NCBI GenBank assembly: GCA_964511155.1
Contig: CAZEEJ010000003.1
Coordinates: 9,899-73,898, forward strand
DNA: 64,000 bases
From: JAAYDF01 sp964511155
GTDB taxonomy: Bacteria > Planctomycetota > Phycisphaerae > UBA1845 > PWPN01
Direction: 5' to 3'
Part shown: piece after piece, positions 60,603-64,000 of the stretch
How the letters are laid out: every line of letters starts with the position of its first letter
How positions within the stretch are numbered: the first letter of the stretch is position 1
Translations under genes and position numbers: made by a program
The notes under the pieces: generated by a model
Told to the model about the DNA's origin: nothing
Seen by the model: only the letters and a program-made list of their open reading frames with translations
Database searches by the model: none

Positions 60603-62090
60603 ATGGATGCGCCTTTCGGTGGTCGCGCGGCAGTGGGGATCGTGTTGGCGATCCTGGTGATCAGTGGGGTTGAGGCCCGGGGCCAGGCGGCTGCGACGCA
60701 ACCGGCCTCGGGCGATCGCCTGAACGTCCTGTTCATCACCGCCGATGACATGAACTACGACAGCCCCGGCGTCTACGGCAACCGGACGCCGGACATCACC
60801 CCGAACCTGGATCGTCTCGCGGCCCAGTCGATGCGCTTTGTGCACGCCCACGTTACGGCGGCGGTCTGCCAGCCGAGCCGTTCCGCGCTCATGACCGGGC
60901 GTTACCCCTGCCGCAACGGGGCGATGGGCTTTCAGCCGATCAACCGCGACGTGCCCACACTGACGGAGTCGCTCCGCCGCGCGGGCTATCTCAACGGCAT
61001 CTTCGGCAAAAACTCGCATCTGGCCCCGGCGGACAAGTTCTGCTGGGACGTGGACGTACCGCCGGATCGGTTGGGGCAGGGCCGGTCGCCGGAGCGCTAC
61101 TACGAGGAGGCCAAGGCGTTTTTCGCACAGGCCCGCGAGACGCAGCGACCGTTCTTCCTCATGGCCAACTCGCAGGACCCGCATCGGCCGTTTGCCGGCA
61201 GCGCGGGCGAACAGGCAGCCGGGCCACCGCGGGCCCGCCGTGGTCCGCGGACCTTTCCGCCCGCCCGCCGCCATTACCAGCCCGACGAGGTGCAGATTCC
61301 CTGCTTCCTGCCCGACCTGCCCGACGTGCGGCGCGAGCTGGCCCAGTACTACTCCTCCGTCTACCGATGCGATGAGACGGTCGGGGAACTCCTGCGTGCC
61401 CTGCACGAAAGCGGCTTCGCGGATCGCACGATCGTCGTGTTCCTCAGCGACAATGGCATGTCCTTCCCCTACTCGAAGACCAACTGCTACCTGGCCAGCA
61501 CCCGGACGCCCTGGCTGGTGCGCTGGCCGGGGCGGGTGCGCCCGGGCTCCATCGATGCCGAGCACCTCATCTCCGGCATCGACTTCATGCCCACGATTCT
61601 GGAGGCCCTGGATCTGCCGCCCGTGCCGGGGATGGACGGCCGGTCTTTCCTGCCGGTATTGCGCGGCGAAAAGCAGGACGGCCGCCAACGCGTCTTCACC
61701 GTGTTCCATCGCACCTCCGCCGGGCAGGACTATCCCATGCGCTGCCTTCAGGACCGGCGCTACGGGTATCTGTACAACGCCTGGTCGGACGGAGAGCGGG
61801 CATTCCGCAACGAGGCCCAGAGCGGGCTGAGCTTCCCCGCCATGCGGCAGGCGGCGGAGACGGACAAGGCGATCGCCGCCCGTGTGCGGTTGTTCCTGTA
61901 CCGCGTACCCGAGGAGTTCTACGACTTCGAAGCGGATCCGTGCGCCCTGCGCAACCTGATCGCCGAGCCGGAAATGCAGGACCGCATCCGTCTCTTCCGG
62001 GCGGCGATGCTCGAGCAGTTGGTCGCCGCCGAGGATCCGCTGACCGACACCTTCCGGCAGCATCTGCGACAACTGGGAGCCGCGAACTGA
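60603..62090 (+). CDS. Sulfatase (formylglycine-dependent)
   Basis: This 495-residue exported enzyme has a signal peptide ending VEARG, then NVLFITADDMNYDSPGVYG (metal-binding Asp pair). The formylglycine motif CQPSRSALMTGR places the modified Cys at residue 89; MANSQDPHRPF and VVFLSDNGMSFPYSK supply further metal ligands. It removes sulfate esters from polysaccharides in the periplasm. The maturase gene is not in the window. The start at ATG 60603 has GGAGG 7 bases upstream; TACAAT at 60560-60565 is a possible -10 box. Confidence 0.92.
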   Translation: MDAPFGGRAAVGIVLAILVISGVEARGQAAATQPASGDRLNVLFITADDMNYDSPGVYGNRTPDITPNLDRLAAQSMRFVHAHVTAAVCQPSRSALMTGRYPCRNGAMGFQPINRDVPTLTESLRRAGYLNGIFGKNSHLAPADKFCWDVDVPPDRLGQGRSPERYYEEAKAFFAQARETQRPFFLMANSQDPHRPFAGSAGEQAAGPPRARRGPRTFPPARRHYQPDEVQIPCFLPDLPDVRRELAQYYSSVYRCDETVGELLRALHESGFADRTIVVFLSDNGMSFPYSKTNCYLASTRTPWLVRWPGRVRPGSIDAEHLISGIDFMPTILEALDLPPVPGMDGRSFLPVLRGEKQDGRQRVFTVFHRTSAGQDYPMRCLQDRRYGYLYNAWSDGERAFRNEAQSGLSFPAMRQAAETDKAIAARVRLFLYRVPEEFYDFEADPCALRNLIAEPEMQDRIRLFRAAMLEQLVAAEDPLTDTFRQHLRQLGAAN

Positions 62091-62178
62091 CCTCTGATCG
62101 GCCTGCCCGCCATGCGTGCGGTTCATTCTCGGAGGCACCCGCCGCGGGGGTTCGGCGAACGGGTTCCCCGACAGGCGC

Positions 62179-63795
62179 CTATCTGCACGTCGGTACACCC
62201 GCCTCGCACAGTGCCACCCGCAGGTCGATCATGCGGGTCATCGGCGGCAGCGGGCCGGCCATCGTCATGCTCATCCCAGTCGAGCTGGGCGCTCGCAGGC
62301 TCCCGTGGGCCGCCTGCAAGCAGACCAGCGTCGATTGCACCGGGCTGCCCGCGTGCCAACCGTCCTCGATGCTCAGAAACACGTCCGGCGTGTGCTCCAA
62401 CAGGCCGTGAAACGCCCGCCACAGCCGGGCCACCGCGTCCGGGTAGAGATGATCCGCCGTCGCCTCGAACAGCACCCGATCATCCACCACGCCCTCGGGC
62501 CCGACGCGGCCCTCCTGCCGGAGACGCTCCAGGATCGCCCGCAGTTGCAAGGGGTCGCCCACCTGCGGGTCATAGCGGAAGCCTTCAGGGCAATGCACGA
62601 TGCGTGCCCGCCCGGCCTTGCTCAGCACCGCCAGCGCGTTCGCGCCGTCGCGGTGCACCGCCAGCTCAACCCCTTCGACGCTGACCGCATCGCCCGCTAC
62701 CCGCGCCGGCTCGTGCGTGTGCAGCACCGCGCACGTCACCATGCCGAACTCCGGCAGCACCACGTCCCCACGCCGCTCCAGCGACGACCGCACTCGATAG
62801 CCGAGCTGCTCGAGCTGGTGGCCCAGCCGCAATCGCCGGCTCACCATCAGGTTGTGACCATGATCGCTCAGCAGCGTGATCCGAACCCGACCACGCGTCG
62901 CATGCACCAGCGTGCGGCACAGCCGGTCCACCTGAACCAGCGCGTCCGCATGCCCATTGCGCCCCTGCCGCGCCCCCAGGGCGGAGGTGCCCACCACGTA
63001 GGCCACCGTCAAAGGCTCGCCCCGGCCATACCGCTCCATGAACAACCGCTGGATGCGCCCCAGCTCGTGATCGAACCACGGACGGTGGCTCAGGTAGGCG
63101 AACGAGTGCAGAATCGGTTGAAGCCGGTAATCCACGCTCGCCCGCCACGGCGTGTTGCCACCCTCGGCGTATACGACGTACCCCGCCGTCAGCCGGCGAC
63201 CGTCGAAGTATTCCGATTCCGTCCCCGGACAGGGAGCCACCCCGAAGAACTCCGTCAAGGCCGGGTCCGTCATCACCGGGAAGGGGCTGATCACCTTCGT
63301 CGGCGGTGCAAAGTACCGCAGTCGTCCGTGACGCCAGGCTTCCTCCGCCATCAGGATCGGAACGCTGTCCAGGATGATCACCAGGTGCCGCTGCTCATCC
63401 GCGGGAACGGCCGACAACTCGATCTCGTCGTCCACGTGCCCATCCGCGTTCGTGTCGTAGCCGATCGTCGTTACCCGGCCGTCCGCGGATAGCACCTCGC
63501 GAAAGTCCGCACGACCGTCGCCGTTCGTGTCATAGCCGTACGCCATGCGTCCGTCGGACAGCGCCCCCGCCGACGCCGGAACCACCGGCACCACCTTGGG
63601 CCCCGGCCCCGCACACCCGGCCCCGAATACCGCCGTCAGTACCAAACCAGCAACGAGCGCCCGGGCAAGCCACAAGCCGCTCGCGACTTCGCCCCCGCCG
63701 CCTGCCGCTCGGCGCCCGCCACCTGCGACTTCGCCCCCGCCGCTCGCGGCTCCGCCCCCAACCAACCCCGCCGACTCGCACTTCTCACTTCTCAC
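62179..63795 (-). CDS. Alkaline-phosphatase-fold lipoprotein (phosphodiesterase-like)
   Basis: The frame encodes up to 538 residues. A lipobox (VFGAGC) and two EF-hand-like loops (YDTNGDGRADFRE; YDTNADGHVDDE) precede a domain with HLVIILDSVPILMAEEAW and RITLLSDHGHNLM, the Asp and Asp-His-Gly-His metal ligands of the alkaline phosphatase / nucleotide pyrophosphatase superfamily. The exact substrate is unknown. The N-terminal ~40 residues (Gly/Ala/Arg-rich) arise from low-complexity DNA, and GTG 63795 lies in a simple repeat. A TTG at 63675, just before the hydrophobic signal, is a likelier start. Confidence 0.7.
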   Translation of the reverse strand: MRSEKCESAGLVGGGAASGGGEVAGGGRRAAGGGGEVASGLWLARALVAGLVLTAVFGAGCAGPGPKVVPVVPASAGALSDGRMAYGYDTNGDGRADFREVLSADGRVTTIGYDTNADGHVDDEIELSAVPADEQRHLVIILDSVPILMAEEAWRHGRLRYFAPPTKVISPFPVMTDPALTEFFGVAPCPGTESEYFDGRRLTAGYVVYAEGGNTPWRASVDYRLQPILHSFAYLSHRPWFDHELGRIQRLFMERYGRGEPLTVAYVVGTSALGARQGRNGHADALVQVDRLCRTLVHATRGRVRITLLSDHGHNLMVSRRLRLGHQLEQLGYRVRSSLERRGDVVLPEFGMVTCAVLHTHEPARVAGDAVSVEGVELAVHRDGANALAVLSKAGRARIVHCPEGFRYDPQVGDPLQLRAILERLRQEGRVGPEGVVDDRVLFEATADHLYPDAVARLWRAFHGLLEHTPDVFLSIEDGWHAGSPVQSTLVCLQAAHGSLRAPSSTGMSMTMAGPLPPMTRMIDLRVALCEAGVPTCR

Positions 63796-63895
63796 TTCTC
63801 ACTTCTCACTTGTGACTCTTGCCTTCTGCCTCTGTGCCTTCTGCCTTTGTACCTCTGTGCCTCTGTGCCTTCTGCCTCTGTGCCTTCTGCCTCCC
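63781..63895. repeat. Simple repeat, CTTCTCACTTCTCACTTCTC and TGCCTTCTGCC types
   Basis: Tandem 7-10 base words run through the gap between two minus-strand genes. Similar words occur at 14172-14206 and 460-505. Confidence 0.9.
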
Positions 63896-63898
63896 CCG

Positions 63899-64000
63899 CT
63901 ACCCCTCCGGCCCCTCGTACGCCGCGCACGTCTTGGCCGTCTCCCACACGCAGATGCGCTTGAGTTGTGCCTGCCCGAAGCGGCCGTGCAGCAAGCCCCA
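63899..64000 (-). CDS. C-terminal end of an unidentified protein (cut by window edge)
   Basis: The last 33 codons of a minus-strand gene run off the window. The visible end (WGLLHGRFGQAQLKRICVWE then TAKTCAAYEGPEG) ends at a TAG at 63901-63899. Codon usage is like that of neighbouring genes. I do not recognise the family. Confidence 0.5.
   Translation of the reverse strand, partial: WGLLHGRFGQAQLKRICVWETAKTCAAYEGPEG

Noticed and set aside
60486..62198. 570-codon minus frame opposite the sulfatase
   Set aside because: The plus frame carries the full formylglycine sulfatase motif set.
1..64000. tRNA or rRNA genes
   Set aside because: No T-loop (GGTTCGAATCC-like) with a pairing acceptor stem and no rRNA-like conserved stretch was found on reading both strands.

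Overview
The window is a GC-rich scaffold piece from a bacterium that is very probably a planctomycete, perhaps Phycisphaerae-like. The signs are H-X9-DG type pseudopilins, a PEP-CTERM protein, GEVED and dockerin exported giants, a formylglycine sulfatase, three GH172 (DUF2961) proteins, and intergenic DNA full of short palindromes and word-like simple repeats. A run of ten Ns at 16007-16016 shows a draft assembly. No rRNA, tRNA, CRISPR array, phage or intact transposase gene was seen.

Layout. 1-1150: palindromic repeat, then a UPF0175 antitoxin with only a remnant of its PIN toxin. 1154-11525: an exported GH78 alpha-L-rhamnosidase-like protein and two giant paralogous secreted proteins with C-terminal dockerins. 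11526-15035: a frameshifted lipoprotein, remnants of a four-helix-bundle (S23) gene and of hsdR, a PEP-CTERM protein, Maf and DUF6485. 15288-22541: a compact minus-strand chemotaxis operon in the order cheA-cheW-cheD-HDOD-cheY-cheX-cheR-cheB. 22893-26187: a GH172 lipoprotein and a NamZ-like (GH171) hydrolase. 26188-35487: a small membrane protein between two covarying hairpins, a TIGR01777 epimerase, an exported TIM-barrel-like protein, a LolA-like protein, a VTT membrane protein, a B12-binding radical SAM enzyme and a sigma-70 factor. 35970-43665: a second GH172 lipoprotein, a PHP phosphoesterase, and a nucleotide-sugar group (UDP-xylose synthase, a kinase/uridylyltransferase fusion, GalU). 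44065-54497: MgtC, a 24-residue lysine peptide with its own promoter and terminator, an AI-2E transporter, PyrD, a Gfo/Idh/MocA oxidoreductase, a third GH172, SerA and a stand-alone YgfK-like iron-sulfur flavoprotein. 54859-64000: a GH29 fucosidase, rpmH, two divergent pseudopilin/CxxC-protein cassettes, a sulfatase, an alkaline-phosphatase-fold lipoprotein and a partial gene at the edge.

How it fits together. The exported GH78, GH29, GH172, GH171 and sulfatase genes point to growth on rhamnose-, fucose- and sulfate-containing polysaccharides or cell-wall glycans. The chemotaxis operon would serve motility or another surface behaviour. The nucleotide-sugar genes supply UDP-glucose and UDP-xylose. 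Between genes, at least five families of dispersed palindromic repeats occur, several of them REP-like with GGGGACAGGCAC / GAGCCAGTCCCC ends.
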